Assembly (NCBI RefSeq): GCF_025290835.2
Contig: NZ_JAOCQD020000001.1
Coordinates: forward strand, 744,001 to 808,000
Direction of reading: 5' to 3'
DNA: 64,000 bases
Source: Aquabacterium sp. OR-4
GTDB lineage: Bacteria; Pseudomonadota; Gammaproteobacteria; Burkholderiales; Burkholderiaceae_C
Shown: positions 48,880 to 60,471 of the stretch, piece after piece
How the letters are laid out: every line of letters begins with the position of its first letter
How positions within the stretch are numbered: the stretch's first letter is position 1
Notes under the pieces: generated by a model
Told to the model about the DNA's origin: nothing
The model's database searches: none
The model's input: the letters and a program-made list of their open reading frames with translations, nothing else
Translations under genes and position numbers: made by a program

Positions 48880-51137
48880 ATGCTGAGCGACGACGATCTG
48901 GCCGCGCTGCGCGAGGCGCGGCACCCCGACCCCTTTGCCGTGCTGGGCCTGCACGCGGTGGGCAAGGCGCTGTGGGCGCGCGCCTTCCTGCCCGGTGCGC
49001 GGGCCGTGACCCTGCGCGACACGGCCACCGGCCGCGCCGTGGTGGATCTGCCGCCGCGGCTGGATGCCCAAGGCCAGGCCAGCGGCCTGTTCGAGGCCCC
49101 GGTGCCGCGCCGCGTCAATGCCTTCGACTACCGGCTCGACATCACCTGGGCCGATGGCAGCAGCAGCCTGCTGGGCGATGCCTACCGCTGCGGCCCGCTG
49201 ATCGGCGAGCAGGATCTGCACTACCTGGGCGAGGGCTCGCACCTGCGGCCGTTCGAGGTGCTGGGCGCGCATCCGCAAACCCTGGGCGAGGGCGTGCAGG
49301 CCATCGCCGGCACGCAGTTCGCGGTGTGGGCGCCCAATGCGGCGCGGGTCAGCGTGGTGGGCAGCTTCAATGGCTGGGACGGCCGCCGCCACCCGATGCG
49401 CGGGCGCGGCCCGTCGGGCGTGTGGGAGCTGTTCATTCCCGGCGTGGCGCCGGGCGACCTGTACAAGTTCGAGATCCGCACGCGCGACATGGGCGATGGT
49501 GGCGCCGTGCTGCCGCTCAAGGCCGACCCCTACGCCCGCGCCAGCCAGCTGCGCCCGGCCACCGCCAGCGTGGTGGCCGCGCCGCTGCCGCCGCGCCGCG
49601 CGCTGCCGGCCGGCCGCGCCGAGGCCAACCGGCGCGATGCGCCGATGGCGGTGTACGAGGTGCACCTGGGCTCGTGGCGGCGCCATCCCGATGGCCGCTT
49701 TCACAGCTGGGACGACCTGGCCGCCGCGCTGCCGGCCTATGCCGCCGGCCTGGGCTTCACCCACATCGAGCTGCTGCCGATCAGCGAGCACCCGTTCGAC
49801 GGCAGCTGGGGTTACCAGACCCTGGGCCTGTATGCCACCAGCGCCCGCTTTACCGCGCCCACCGATGACGGCGCCCGCAGCGGCGACCCCGAGGGCTTCA
49901 TGCGCTTTGTCGCCGCCTGCCATGCGCAGGGCGTGGGCGTGCTGCTGGACTGGGTGCCGGCGCACTTTCCGTCCGATGCCCATGGCCTGGCCCAGTTCGA
50001 CGGCAGCGCGCTGTACGAGTACGCCGACCCGCGCGAAGGTTTCCACCGCGACTGGAACACGCTGATCTACAACTTCGGCCGCCACGAGGTGCGCAACTTC
50101 CTGGTCGGCTCGGCGCTGTACTGGATCGAGCGCTGCGGCGTGGATGGCCTGCGCGTCGACGCCGTGGCCTCGATGCTCTACCGCGACTACTCGCGCCCCG
50201 CAGGGCAGTGGATTCCCAATGCCCAGGGCGGGCGCGAGAACCTCGAGGCCATCGCCTTCCTGAAGCGCACCAACGAGGTCATCGGCGCCGAATGCCCCGG
50301 CGCCATCACCGTGGCCGAGGAGAGCACGGCCTTTGCGGGCGTCAGCGCGCCCACCTTTGCCGGCGGCCTGGGTTTTCACTTCAAGTGGAACATGGGCTGG
50401 ATGAACGACACCCTGGCCTACATGGCCGAAGACCCGGTCAACCGCCGCTGGCACCACGGCCGCATGACCTTCGGCATGGTCTACGCGTTCAGCGAGAACT
50501 TCGTGCTGCCGCTCTCGCACGACGAGGTGGTGCACGGCAAGCGCAGCATCCTGGGCCGCATGCCCGGTGATGACTGGCAGCGCTTTGCCAACCTGCGCGC
50601 CTACTACGGCTTCATGTGGGGCCACCCCGGCAAGAAGCTGCTGTTCATGGGCCAGGAGTTTGCGCAGCCCACCGAGTGGAACCACGACACCGAGCTGCCC
50701 TGGCAGCTGCTGGGCGATGCCCGCCACGCCGGCGTGCAGCGCCTGGTGGGCGACCTGAACCGCCTGATGCGTGCCCAGCCCGCGCTGCACCGGCTGGATG
50801 CCGAGGCCAGCGGCTTCGAATGGGTCAGCGCCGACGCGGCCGACGAATCGGTGCTGGCCTGGGTGCGGCGCGACGGCCAGGGGGGTCAGGTGATCGTGCT
50901 CAGCAACCTCACGCCGGTGCCGCGCGAGGGCTTTCGCCTGGGGGTTCCGGAGGGTGTCGCCGCCTGGCAGGAGGTGCTCAACACCGACTCGGCCCACTAC
51001 GGCGGCAGCAACCTGGGCAATGGCGGCGCGCCGCTGCGGGTGCGGCCGCAGCCGGCGCACGGGCGCATGCAGTCGATCACGCTGACCTTGCCGCCGCTGG
51101 CCACGCTGTTTCTGGTTCCTGCCCCTGTTGAATCGAC

Positions 51138-51141
<4 letters not shown>
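48880..51141 (+). CDS. glgB: 1,4-alpha-glucan branching enzyme
   Basis: The 753-residue GH13 enzyme makes alpha-1,6 branches. An N-terminal part (about 1-110) and a CBM48-like domain (about 120-230, [20 protein letters not shown]) precede the barrel with [13 protein letters not shown]. The catalytic residues are Asp near 427 ([16 protein letters not shown]), Glu near 480 (TVAEESTAF) and Asp near 548 ([12 protein letters not shown]). The gene overlaps glgX by 4 nt. No glgA or glgC for glycogen synthesis is in the window, so it stands in a mainly degradative operon. Confidence 0.96.
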
Positions 51142-53258
<2,117 letters not shown>

Positions 53259-53309
53259 TCGCCGCCCGGCCACGGCACCACGAACCGCGAACACGAGAGA
53301 CAACGCGCC

Positions 53310-54881
53310 ATGAACCTCCACCAACGCGCCTCGGGCGTGCTGCTGCACATCACCTCGCTGCCCGGCCCGCATGGCATTGGCGACTTCGGCCCGGCGGCGC
53401 GGCATTTCGTCGACTGGCTGGCCGGCTGCGGCCAGCGCATCTGGCAATGGCTGCCCACCACGCCGATCGGCCCCGGCAACTCGCCCTACCAAAGCGTCTC
53501 GGCCTTTGCCGGCAGCCCGCTGATGGTGGCGCTGGAGCCGCTGATCGCGGCCGGCTGGCTGGCCGCACCGGCCACCGTGCCGCCACCGCACCGCGACGCG
53601 CTGGGCATTGCGCGCGTCGACTTCGGCGCCGTGATTCCCTGGCGCATGGCCCAGCTGCGCGAGGCCTTTGCCGGCTACAGCGCGCGCAGCACGCCGGCCG
53701 AGCGCGTGGCGCTGGCGGCCTGGGCCCAGGCCCAGGCTGAAACCGGCGACTGGCTGGACGACTACTGCCTGTTCATGGCACTGGAGACCGCCCACGGCGG
53801 CCAGCCCTGGTGGCTGTGGCCGGCGCCGCTGCGCGCCCGCGACGCCGCAGCGCTGAGCGCCGCGCGCGCCGAGCACGCCACCGAGATCGCCTTCTGGCAA
53901 TGGCTGCAATGGTGTTTTGACACCCAGTGCGTGGCGCTCAAGGCCTATGCCAACAGCAAGGGCGTGAGCATCCTGGGCGACCTGCCCATCTTCATCGCCC
54001 ACCACAGCGCCGACTGCTGGGCACGCCCTGACCTGTACGAGCTGGACGCGCACTTCCAGCCCACCGTGGTGGCCGGCGTGCCGCCCGACGACCTGGGCCC
54101 CGAAGGCCAGCGCTGGGGCAACCCCATGTACCGCTGGGAGCGCATGGCCGCCGAGGGCTGGGCCTGGTGGACGGCGCGCGTGAAACGCATGCTGCACCAG
54201 GCCGATGCCTTCCGCATCGACCACTTCCGCGGCTTTGCGGGCTACTACGAGATCCCGTCCAGCAGCCCCGATGCGCGCACCGGCCAGTGGAAGAAGGGCC
54301 CGGGCAAGGCGCTGTTCGATGCCATTTCCAAGGCCTTGGGTGATGTGCCCATCGTGGCCGAAGACCTGGGCTTCATCACGCCCGACGTGCACGAACTGCG
54401 CGATGCGCTGGGCTACCCCGGCATGAAGATCCTGCAGTTCGGCTTTGGCGGCGACGGCGAGCACGAGTTTCTGCCGCACAACTGGCGCCGCGACGTGGTG
54501 GTGTACACCGGCACGCACGACAACGACACCGCCCACGGCTGGTGGCATGCCGCGCCCGAGCGCGAGCGGCGTTATGCCGGCACCTACCTGGCCTGCGGCG
54601 CGCACGATGTGCACTGGGCCATGATCCGCGCCGCGCTCAACTCGGTGGCCAACCTGGCCATCTTTCCGCTGCAGGACGTGCTGGGCCTGCCCAGCGCCCA
54701 CCGCATGAACGTGCCCGGCACCCTGGGCGACCCGAACTGGACCTGGCGCTTCGACTGGCCCATGGTGGGCGACGAGCCCGGCCGCGTGCTGGGCCTGCTG
54801 ACCGCCGCCAGCGGCCGTGGCGCGTTCGAGCTGCTGGGCGTGGGCGTGCCGGAGAAGCGGCCGCCGCCGGCTTCTTACTGA
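53310..54881 (+). CDS. malQ: 4-alpha-glucanotransferase (amylomaltase)
   Basis: The 523-residue GH77 enzyme rearranges maltodextrins and frees glucose. Hallmarks are MNLHQRASGVLLHITSLPGP, LGDLPIFIAHHSADCWA, and the catalytic Asp near 304 (FRIDHFRGF), Glu near 351 (PIVAEDLGFI) and Asp near 403 (YTGTHDNDT). It lies 51 bp after glgX in the same direction. The glucose it releases would feed the two glucokinases at the other end of the locus. It ends 3 bp from the convergent fic stop. Confidence 0.96.
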   Translation: MNLHQRASGVLLHITSLPGPHGIGDFGPAARHFVDWLAGCGQRIWQWLPTTPIGPGNSPYQSVSAFAGSPLMVALEPLIAAGWLAAPATVPPPHRDALGIARVDFGAVIPWRMAQLREAFAGYSARSTPAERVALAAWAQAQAETGDWLDDYCLFMALETAHGGQPWWLWPAPLRARDAAALSAARAEHATEIAFWQWLQWCFDTQCVALKAYANSKGVSILGDLPIFIAHHSADCWARPDLYELDAHFQPTVVAGVPPDDLGPEGQRWGNPMYRWERMAAEGWAWWTARVKRMLHQADAFRIDHFRGFAGYYEIPSSSPDARTGQWKKGPGKALFDAISKALGDVPIVAEDLGFITPDVHELRDALGYPGMKILQFGFGGDGEHEFLPHNWRRDVVVYTGTHDNDTAHGWWHAAPERERRYAGTYLACGAHDVHWAMIRAALNSVANLAIFPLQDVLGLPSAHRMNVPGTLGDPNWTWRFDWPMVGDEPGRVLGLLTAASGRGAFELLGVGVPEKRPPPASY

Positions 54882-54884
54882 GCT

Positions 54885-56120
54885 TCAGCCGGCCCGCATC
54901 GGCAAGGCGCTGTCGGCCTCCGCCTCCGGCCACAGCGCCGGAAAGTAAAAGCGCAGCGCGTGCAGCGGCAGGCCGAACCTGACCTTGCCCTGCACGCTGT
55001 CGCTGACCAGCAGCCCGCGCTTGACAAGGGCCGTGAGCAGGTTCACCGCCGTGCGGTCACCCAGGCCGGTCATGCGCTTGAACTCGCCCCGCTCGATTTC
55101 CAGGCCGGTGACGAACAGGTAGTGCAGCGGCCGCAAGGCTTCCAGGCGCACGCCGTTTTTCAGCACCTCCTGCTCGAAGCTCAGGCAGGCGGCGATTCGT
55201 TGATCGATGGCGCCCAGGTTCAGCATGCCGCGCATGAAGGCCACCTGATCCAGGCAGACATCGAGCACATAGTCGATCCAGCTCACCAGCGCCGCTTCGC
55301 TGAGGTTGCCGCGGCCATCCAGGTCGCCGCGGCGTGGCTCGTCGGCAGCCGCCAGCAGCGCGTAGTACCGGTCCACGCTGCGTGCAAAGCCGCGCAGCGG
55401 CGACCACAGGCCACCGGTGTAGCCCAGCGCATTGAGGGCCGCATGCGTGTGCAGGCGCATCACCCGTCCGTTGCCATCAACGAAAGGGTGAATCCAGCCC
55501 AGGCGCTGGTGCGCCGCGGCCACCGCCACCAGCGTGGCGTCACCCCGCCGCACGCCACCGTAGAACGACGCCCAGCGCGCCAGAAACTCGCCCAGGCTGG
55601 CGGCGGTGGGCGCCACATGCTGGCCCACACTCACCTCGCGTGTGCGCCATTGGCCGGGCTCGATGGGCGTGCCTTCATCGGTGTTTAGATCGGCGGCGGG
55701 CAGCCTGGCAAACAGCGCGCGGTGGATGTGCTGCACGGCGCCGGGCGTGTACAGCGCCGCCATGCCGTCCGGGCCGGCAAAGCGCGCCTCCAGATCGGCC
55801 TCCGTGTCGATGTGCGCGATGGCCAGGCGCTGGCGCGCGGCCAGCTGGGCGTCTTGCGAAAAATCCTTGTGCAGCGCCTGCTCCAGCTCGTAGGGGCGCG
55901 TGTGCTGGCCCTCGATGCGGTTGGAGTAGTACGAATTCATGGCCCGCAGCAGCGTGCGCAATTCGGTGCCCAGCGGCTGGCTGGCCAGCGAGGTGGCCGC
56001 CAGCGCCAGGTCATGCGCCTTAGCCAGCAGCGGCTCTTGCCGCGCGGCAGAAGGCAGCAGGGGTTCAAACTGGTGGGGGGCGTTGTACATGTACGCTCTT
56101 GCGAACTCAGATGCTGCCAT
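54885..56120 (-). CDS. Fic-family protein with inhibitory motif and winged helix
   Basis: The 411-residue protein has the Fic active site HPFVDGNGRVMR (about 211-222), which transfers AMP from ATP to protein hydroxyls. The N-terminal motif SNRIEG (about 66-71) fits the (S/T)xxxE(G/N) inhibitory helix, so it is self-inhibited until activated. The C-terminus (about 330-400, EFKRMTGLGDRTAVNLLTAL) looks like a winged helix. No antitoxin gene is adjacent. The ATG at 56118-56120 lies 85 bp from the mop stop. Targets are unknown. Confidence 0.92.
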   Translation of the reverse strand: MAASEFARAYMYNAPHQFEPLLPSAARQEPLLAKAHDLALAATSLASQPLGTELRTLLRAMNSYYSNRIEGQHTRPYELEQALHKDFSQDAQLAARQRLAIAHIDTEADLEARFAGPDGMAALYTPGAVQHIHRALFARLPAADLNTDEGTPIEPGQWRTREVSVGQHVAPTAASLGEFLARWASFYGGVRRGDATLVAVAAAHQRLGWIHPFVDGNGRVMRLHTHAALNALGYTGGLWSPLRGFARSVDRYYALLAAADEPRRGDLDGRGNLSEAALVSWIDYVLDVCLDQVAFMRGMLNLGAIDQRIAACLSFEQEVLKNGVRLEALRPLHYLFVTGLEIERGEFKRMTGLGDRTAVNLLTALVKRGLLVSDSVQGKVRFGLPLHALRFYFPALWPEAEADSALPMRAG

Positions 56121-56123
56121 AAC

Positions 56124-56139
56124 CCATTGTCATCAATGG
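56124..56139. promoter_or_regulatory. Palindrome upstream of the fic gene
   Basis: CCATTG-TCAT-CAATGG (56124-56139) is a perfect 6-bp inverted repeat, 4 to 19 bp upstream of the fic start. A second imperfect repeat (AGTAGTC..GACTGCT) follows at about 56144-56157. The position suits an autoregulatory site for the winged-helix part of the Fic protein, but this is inference. Confidence 0.4.
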
Positions 56140-56205
56140 ATTAAGTAGTCAGACTGCTTTGTCGCTTGCGTACTTTACTGCGAACCTGATTGCGGCAAGT
56201 TGCTT

Positions 56206-56673
56206 TCACGCCGCCAGCACGATGTGGCTTGCCTTGATGATGGCCCGTGCCGCCTGGCCCACGGCCAGGCCCAGATCGGCCACCGCTTCTTGCGTGATCA
56301 CCGCATGCACCACGCTGCCGCCCGGCAAGGTGATCGCCACCTCGGCATTCACCGGGCCGAGGGTCAGGGCGCTGACGGTGCCGCTGAGCTGGTTGCGGGC
56401 CGAGTCGCGCAGGCCGGCGTCGGCCCCGCTGTCTGCCCCAGCCGTGGCCACGATCACCCACGGCGCCTTGACGATGGCCACGGCGCGGCCGCCCACGGCC
56501 AGGCCCAACTCGCGGGCGGCGGCCTGGGTGATCACGGCGGTGAGCGCATCGCCGCCGGGCAGCTGCAGCCGCACCTCGCAGTTCACCGGGCCGGCGGTGA
56601 GGGCGCCGACGAGGCCGTCGAACTGGTTGCGGGCACTGGTTTGCAGGCCTGTGCGGGGCAGGAGATTGGGCAT
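56206..56673 (-). CDS. mop: Molybdate-binding protein with two Mop domains (molbindin)
   Basis: The 155-residue protein has two Mop/TOBE domains, each starting with a SARNQ motif (TSARNQFDGLV and DSARNQLSGTV), and binds molybdate or tungstate for storage in the cytosol. The ATG at 56673 follows AGGAAG; the next ATG upstream at 56688 is less likely. It is read away from modE, and a ModE-type box lies 48 bp before its start. Length fits the di-domain molbindin family. Confidence 0.9.
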   Translation of the reverse strand: MPNLLPRTGLQTSARNQFDGLVGALTAGPVNCEVRLQLPGGDALTAVITQAAARELGLAVGGRAVAIVKAPWVIVATAGADSGADAGLRDSARNQLSGTVSALTLGPVNAEVAITLPGGSVVHAVITQEAVADLGLAVGQAARAIIKASHIVLAA

Positions 56674-56720
56674 GGCGCTTCCTGACATCGGGAGAGTGGG
56701 GAGGCTTGGCACGCCGATTG

Positions 56721-56744
56721 CGTTGTATCGTTCAAGATACGACG
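56721..56744. promoter_or_regulatory. ModE-type box upstream of mop
   Basis: The 24-bp site starts CGTTGTATC and ends GATACGACG, with 8 of 9 pairs matching around a 6-bp centre. ModE boxes in E. coli have the same CGTTAT..TA-type palindrome. It stands 48 bp upstream of mop, so molybdate-loaded ModE could control mop. Confidence 0.65.
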
Positions 56745-56866
56745 CTTGTCGGCTTTCTGACAGAGCCAGCCTATGCCCAGCCCCGTGCACGCCGCAACCA
56801 TAACGCCTGCCCTCCAACGGTGCGCAACCAGCCTCGGCGCAGGCTTGAGCGCTTGGCCCAGCCGTT

Positions 56867-56890
56867 CGTTATGTTGTGAACCATACAACC
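56867..56890. promoter_or_regulatory. modE: ModE-type box upstream of modE
   Basis: The site CGTTATGTT..ATACAACC at 56867-56890 resembles the first half of the E. coli ModE box (CGTTATATT) closely and the second half more loosely. It lies 15 bp before the modE start, fit for autorepression of modEABC. Confidence 0.55.
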
Positions 56891-56905
56891 CTGACGGAGC
56901 CTGGC

Positions 56906-57760
56906 ATGGCTGAGCCCGCGCTTCCGTCGGCGCCGCCCAAGCCGCGCCAGGGGGTGCCGCGGCTCACCGGCCGGCTGGAGGTGGACACCGACCTGGGCAG
57001 CTTTCTCGGCGACACCCGCGTGCGCCTGCTCGAAGCCATCGATGTGCACGGCTCCATCTCGCAGGCGGCCAAGCATGTGCCGCTGTCGTACAAGGCCGCC
57101 TGGGACGCGGTGGACGCGATGAACAACCTGGCCGACCAGCCGCTGGTGGCGCGCAGCACCGGCGGCAAGGCCGGCGGCGGCACGCGGCTCACCGAGCATG
57201 GCCGGCGTGTCATCGCGCTGTACCGCGCGATGCAGGCCGAGTACCAGGCCGCGCTCGACCGGCTGGCTGCGCAGTTCAGCGCGCTGCCCGGTGGCGATGC
57301 GCGCAGCTTCCAGCGCCTGCTGCGGCGCATGGCGGTGCGCACCAGCGCGCGCAACCAGTTCGTCGGCACGGTGTGCGCGCTGCGCGAGGGGCCGGTGGAT
57401 TTCGAGGTGCGCCTGCGGCTCGATGAATCGCTGGAGCTGGCCGCGGTGGTCACGCGTGAATCGGCCGAGACGCTGGGGCTGGCCATCGGCAGCGAGGTGA
57501 TCGCGCTGGTCAAGGCCTCGTCGCTGCTGGTGTTCACCGACGCGGCGCTGCGTGTCAGTGCCCGCAACCAGCTGTGGGGCACGGTGGCGCGCGTGGTCGA
57601 TGGGCCGGTGAACGCCGAGGTGGTGATCGATCTGGGCAGCGCCCGCAGCGCGGTGGCGGTGCTCACGCGCGATTCGGTGGCCGCGCTGGGCCTGGCCGAG
57701 GGCGTGCGCGCCTGCGCGGCGTTCAAGGTGTCGAGCGTGATCCTGGCCGTGATCGATTGA
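56906..57760 (+). CDS. modE: Molybdate-responsive regulator ModE
   Basis: The 284-residue protein has a LysR-like winged helix (VRLLEAIDVHGSISQAAKHV near residues 41-60) and two C-terminal Mop/TOBE domains (TSARNQFVGTV and VSARNQLWGTV) that bind molybdate. Loaded ModE represses modABC in E. coli. The ATG at 56906 follows a ggag; a GTG at 56876 inside the operator-like box is less likely. The next gene, modA, begins 26 nt after its stop. Confidence 0.94.
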   Translation: MAEPALPSAPPKPRQGVPRLTGRLEVDTDLGSFLGDTRVRLLEAIDVHGSISQAAKHVPLSYKAAWDAVDAMNNLADQPLVARSTGGKAGGGTRLTEHGRRVIALYRAMQAEYQAALDRLAAQFSALPGGDARSFQRLLRRMAVRTSARNQFVGTVCALREGPVDFEVRLRLDESLELAAVVTRESAETLGLAIGSEVIALVKASSLLVFTDAALRVSARNQLWGTVARVVDGPVNAEVVIDLGSARSAVAVLTRDSVAALGLAEGVRACAAFKVSSVILAVID

Positions 57761-57786
57761 AGTTCAAGCATCGAGAGGAACCCGAC

Positions 57787-58566
57787 ATGCAACCTGCCCA
57801 CATGGCTCCGCGCCGCATCTGGCTGACTGCGCTGGCCACCGTCACCAGCCTGGCCGCGCTGCCGGCGCATGCTGACGAAGTGCTGGTGGCCGTGGCCGCC
57901 AACTTCGCCGCGCCGCTGCAGAAGATTGCCGAAGGCTTTGCCGCTGCCACCGGCCATGTGATCAAGCCCTCGGCCGGCGCCACCGGCAAGTTCTATACGC
58001 AGATCGTGGCCGGCGGCGCGCCCTTCCAGGTGCTGATCGCCGCCGACGACGAGACGCCCAAGAAGCTGGTCGCCGAAGGCCACGCGGTGGCCGGCAGCAA
58101 CTTCACCTATGCCATCGGCCAGCTGGTGCTGTGGAGCGCCACGCCGGACCTGGTGGATGAGCAGGGCGCGGTGCTGGCGGCCGCGGCCAGGTTCAGCAAG
58201 TTGGCGATCGCCAACCCCAGGATCGCGCCCTATGGCGTCGCGGGCTTGGAGGTGGTCAAGGCCAGGGGCCACACCGAGGCCATCACGCCCAAGCTGGTGA
58301 CGGCCGAGTCCATTTCCCAGGCCTACCAGTTCGCGGTGACGGGCAATGCCGAGCTGGCCTTCGTGGCGCTGTCCCAGGTGCAGGTGCCGGGCAAGCCCGC
58401 CACGGGCTCGATGTGGAAGGTGCCGCAGTCGCTGTACGGTGAGATCCGCCAGGACGCCGTGCTGCTCAAGCCCGGCGAAAGGAGTGCCGGCGCGAAGGCG
58501 CTGCTGGCCTATCTGAAGACGGCGCCGGCCCAGGCCGTGATCCAGGCCTATGGCTACCGCCACTGA
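57787..58566 (+). CDS. modA: Molybdate-binding periplasmic protein ModA
   Basis: The 259-residue protein has a signal peptide (cleavage near AHA-DEV, residue 29). The mature protein has EVLVAVAANFAAPLQKIAEG and PSAGATGKFYTQIVAGGAPF, both typical of ModA, and ends QAVIQAYGYRH. It captures molybdate and passes it to ModB. The ATG at 57787 follows gagagg. It is followed by modB after 21 nt. Confidence 0.95.
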   Translation: MQPAHMAPRRIWLTALATVTSLAALPAHADEVLVAVAANFAAPLQKIAEGFAAATGHVIKPSAGATGKFYTQIVAGGAPFQVLIAADDETPKKLVAEGHAVAGSNFTYAIGQLVLWSATPDLVDEQGAVLAAAARFSKLAIANPRIAPYGVAGLEVVKARGHTEAITPKLVTAESISQAYQFAVTGNAELAFVALSQVQVPGKPATGSMWKVPQSLYGEIRQDAVLLKPGERSAGAKALLAYLKTAPAQAVIQAYGYRH

Positions 58567-58587
58567 GCTGCCGGGGGTCGCCACGTG

Positions 58588-59271
58588 ATGACGCCTGACG
58601 ACTGGACGGCCATCGGCCTGACCGCCCGGCTGGCCGCGCTGACCACCGTGCTGCTGCTGCTGGTGGGCACGCCGGTGGCCTGGTGGCTGGCGCGCACGCG
58701 CTCGCCGGCCAAGCTGCTGGTGGCCTCGCTGGTGGCCATGCCCATCGTGTTGCCGCCATCGGTGCTGGGCTTCTACCTGCTGCTGCTGATGGGGCCGCAG
58801 GGGCCGCTGGGCCAGCTCACCACGGCGCTGGGCCTGGGGCGGTTGCCGTTCACCTTCACCGGCCTGGTGGTGGCCTCGGTGCTGTACTCCATGCCCTTCG
58901 TGGTGCAGCCGCTGCAGCAGGCCTTCGAGGCCATTCCCGAGCGCGCGCTGGAAGCCGCGGCCACGCTGCGCGCAGGTCCCTGGGACCGCTTCGTCACCGT
59001 GGCCCTGCCGCTGGCGCGGCCGGGCTTTCTCACCGCCAGCGTGGTGGGCTTTGCGCACACCGTGGGCGAGTTCGGTGTGGTGCTGATGGTGGGCGGCAAC
59101 ATCAGCGGCCAGACCCGCGTGCTCTCGGTGTCCATCTACGACCATGTGGAAGCCGGCGAATTCGGCGCTGCGCACCGCCTGTCGCTGATGATGGTGCTGT
59201 TCTCGCTGGTCGTGCTGCTGGGCCTGCAGTGGGCGCAGCGGCGCAAGGCCGTGACGCCGGAGGCGCCATGA
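58588..59271 (+). CDS. modB: Molybdate ABC permease ModB
   Basis: The 227-residue inner membrane protein has five predicted spans and the EAA loop LEAAATLRAGPWDRFVTVAL that contacts ModC. The block VGEFGVVLMVGGNISGQTR is typical of ModB. A GTG one codon upstream (58585) is a possible start. A 79-bp spacer with GC palindromes separates it from modC. Confidence 0.94.
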   Translation: MTPDDWTAIGLTARLAALTTVLLLLVGTPVAWWLARTRSPAKLLVASLVAMPIVLPPSVLGFYLLLLMGPQGPLGQLTTALGLGRLPFTFTGLVVASVLYSMPFVVQPLQQAFEAIPERALEAAATLRAGPWDRFVTVALPLARPGFLTASVVGFAHTVGEFGVVLMVGGNISGQTRVLSVSIYDHVEAGEFGAAHRLSLMMVLFSLVVLLGLQWAQRRKAVTPEAP

Positions 59272-59286
59272 GCGCTCCCGCCCGGC

Positions 59287-59340
59287 CGCTCCGAGGAGCG
59301 CGCGTTCCTCCCGCGGGGAGGTGGTCGCGCAGCGACCGGA
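59287..59340. repeat. GC-rich palindromic repeat between modB and modC
   Basis: Three short hairpins stand in a row: CGCTCC-GA-GGAGCG (59287-59300), CCTCCCGCGGGGAGG near 59307-59321, and GGTCGC..GCGACC near 59323-59338. They are the second such GC cluster in the window, of the same type as the one before glgB. Confidence 0.5.
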
Positions 59341-59350
59341 GGGGCGTCCA

Positions 59351-60451
59351 ATGAGCAACATCGTTGCCACGCTGCGCCTGCCGCGGCGTGATTTCACGCT
59401 GGCGGTCGATCTGGCGTTGCCGGGCCAGGGCGTCAGCGCCCTGTTCGGCCCCTCGGGCTGCGGCAAGACCACGGTGCTGCGCGCGCTGGCCGGGCTGGAG
59501 CGCGCGGCCGGTCGCATCGTGGTCGATGGCCAGGTCTGGCAGGACGATGCCGCGGGCGTGTTCGTGCCCACGCACCAGCGGCCGCTGGGCTATGTGATCC
59601 AGGAGGCGGCGCTGTTCCCGCACCTGGACGTGGCCGCCAACCTGGCCTATGGCCGCCAGCGCAGCCGCGCCGATGCGCAGCGCATCGCGCTGGATGCGGT
59701 GGTCGATCTGCTGGGCATCGGTGCGCTGATGGCGCGGCGGCCGGCCACGCTGTCGGGCGGCGAGCGCCAGCGCGTGGCCATTGCCCGCGCGCTGGCCACC
59801 GGCCCGCGCCTGCTGCTGATGGACGAGCCGCTGGCCGCGCTGGACGCCGCGCGCAAGGCCGAGATCCTGCCCTACCTCGAGCGCCTGCACCGCGAGCTGG
59901 CACTGCCGGTGGTGCTGGTCACCCATGCCATCGACGAGGCCGCACGCCTGGCCGATCACCTGGTGCTGATGGCGCGCGGCCAGGTGCTGGCCGCCGGCCC
60001 GCTGGCCGAGCTGCTGGCCCGGCCCGAGTTGCCGCTGGCCCGGCACGACGAGGCCGGCGTGGTGATCGACGCTGCGGTGGCCGAGCACGATGCGCGTTAC
60101 GGCCTCACCCGCATCGGCTTTGCCGGTGGCGGCCTGTGGCTGGGCCAGGCCGCCGTGCCGCTGGGCCAGCGTGTGCGCGCCCGCGTGCTGGCCCGCGACG
60201 TGAGCGTGACGCGCCAGCCGCCGCAGGAAACCAGCGTGCTCAACGTGCTGCCGGTGGTGCTGCAAAGCCTGCACACCGACCGCAGCACCGCGCTGCTGCG
60301 CCTGGCGGTGTGCGCCGATGCGGCCCAGGGCGCGCCGGTGGCCGGGCCGGTGCACCTGCTGGCCCGCATCACCCGCCGCAGCCTGGAGACGCTGGCGCTG
60401 CAGCCCGGTGAGGTGCTGTATGCCCAGATCAAGGGCGTGGCGCTGATGTAG
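59351..60451 (+). CDS. modC: Molybdate ABC transporter ATPase ModC
   Basis: The 366-residue protein has Walker A GPSGCGKTT (33-41), the Q-loop VIQEAALFPHLD, the signature LSGGERQR, Walker B LLLMDEPLAALDAARK and the H-loop VTHAIDEAARLADH. The C-terminal TOBE domain (about 290-366, TSVLNVLPVVLQSLHTD) binds molybdate. The ATG at 59351 gives the family start. It closes the modEABC unit, and the convergent amylase gene ends 20 bp later. Confidence 0.95.
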   Translation: MSNIVATLRLPRRDFTLAVDLALPGQGVSALFGPSGCGKTTVLRALAGLERAAGRIVVDGQVWQDDAAGVFVPTHQRPLGYVIQEAALFPHLDVAANLAYGRQRSRADAQRIALDAVVDLLGIGALMARRPATLSGGERQRVAIARALATGPRLLLMDEPLAALDAARKAEILPYLERLHRELALPVVLVTHAIDEAARLADHLVLMARGQVLAAGPLAELLARPELPLARHDEAGVVIDAAVAEHDARYGLTRIGFAGGGLWLGQAAVPLGQRVRARVLARDVSVTRQPPQETSVLNVLPVVLQSLHTDRSTALLRLAVCADAAQGAPVAGPVHLLARITRRSLETLALQPGEVLYAQIKGVALM

Positions 60452-60471
60452 CCGGGCGCGGCCCGCGGGGC

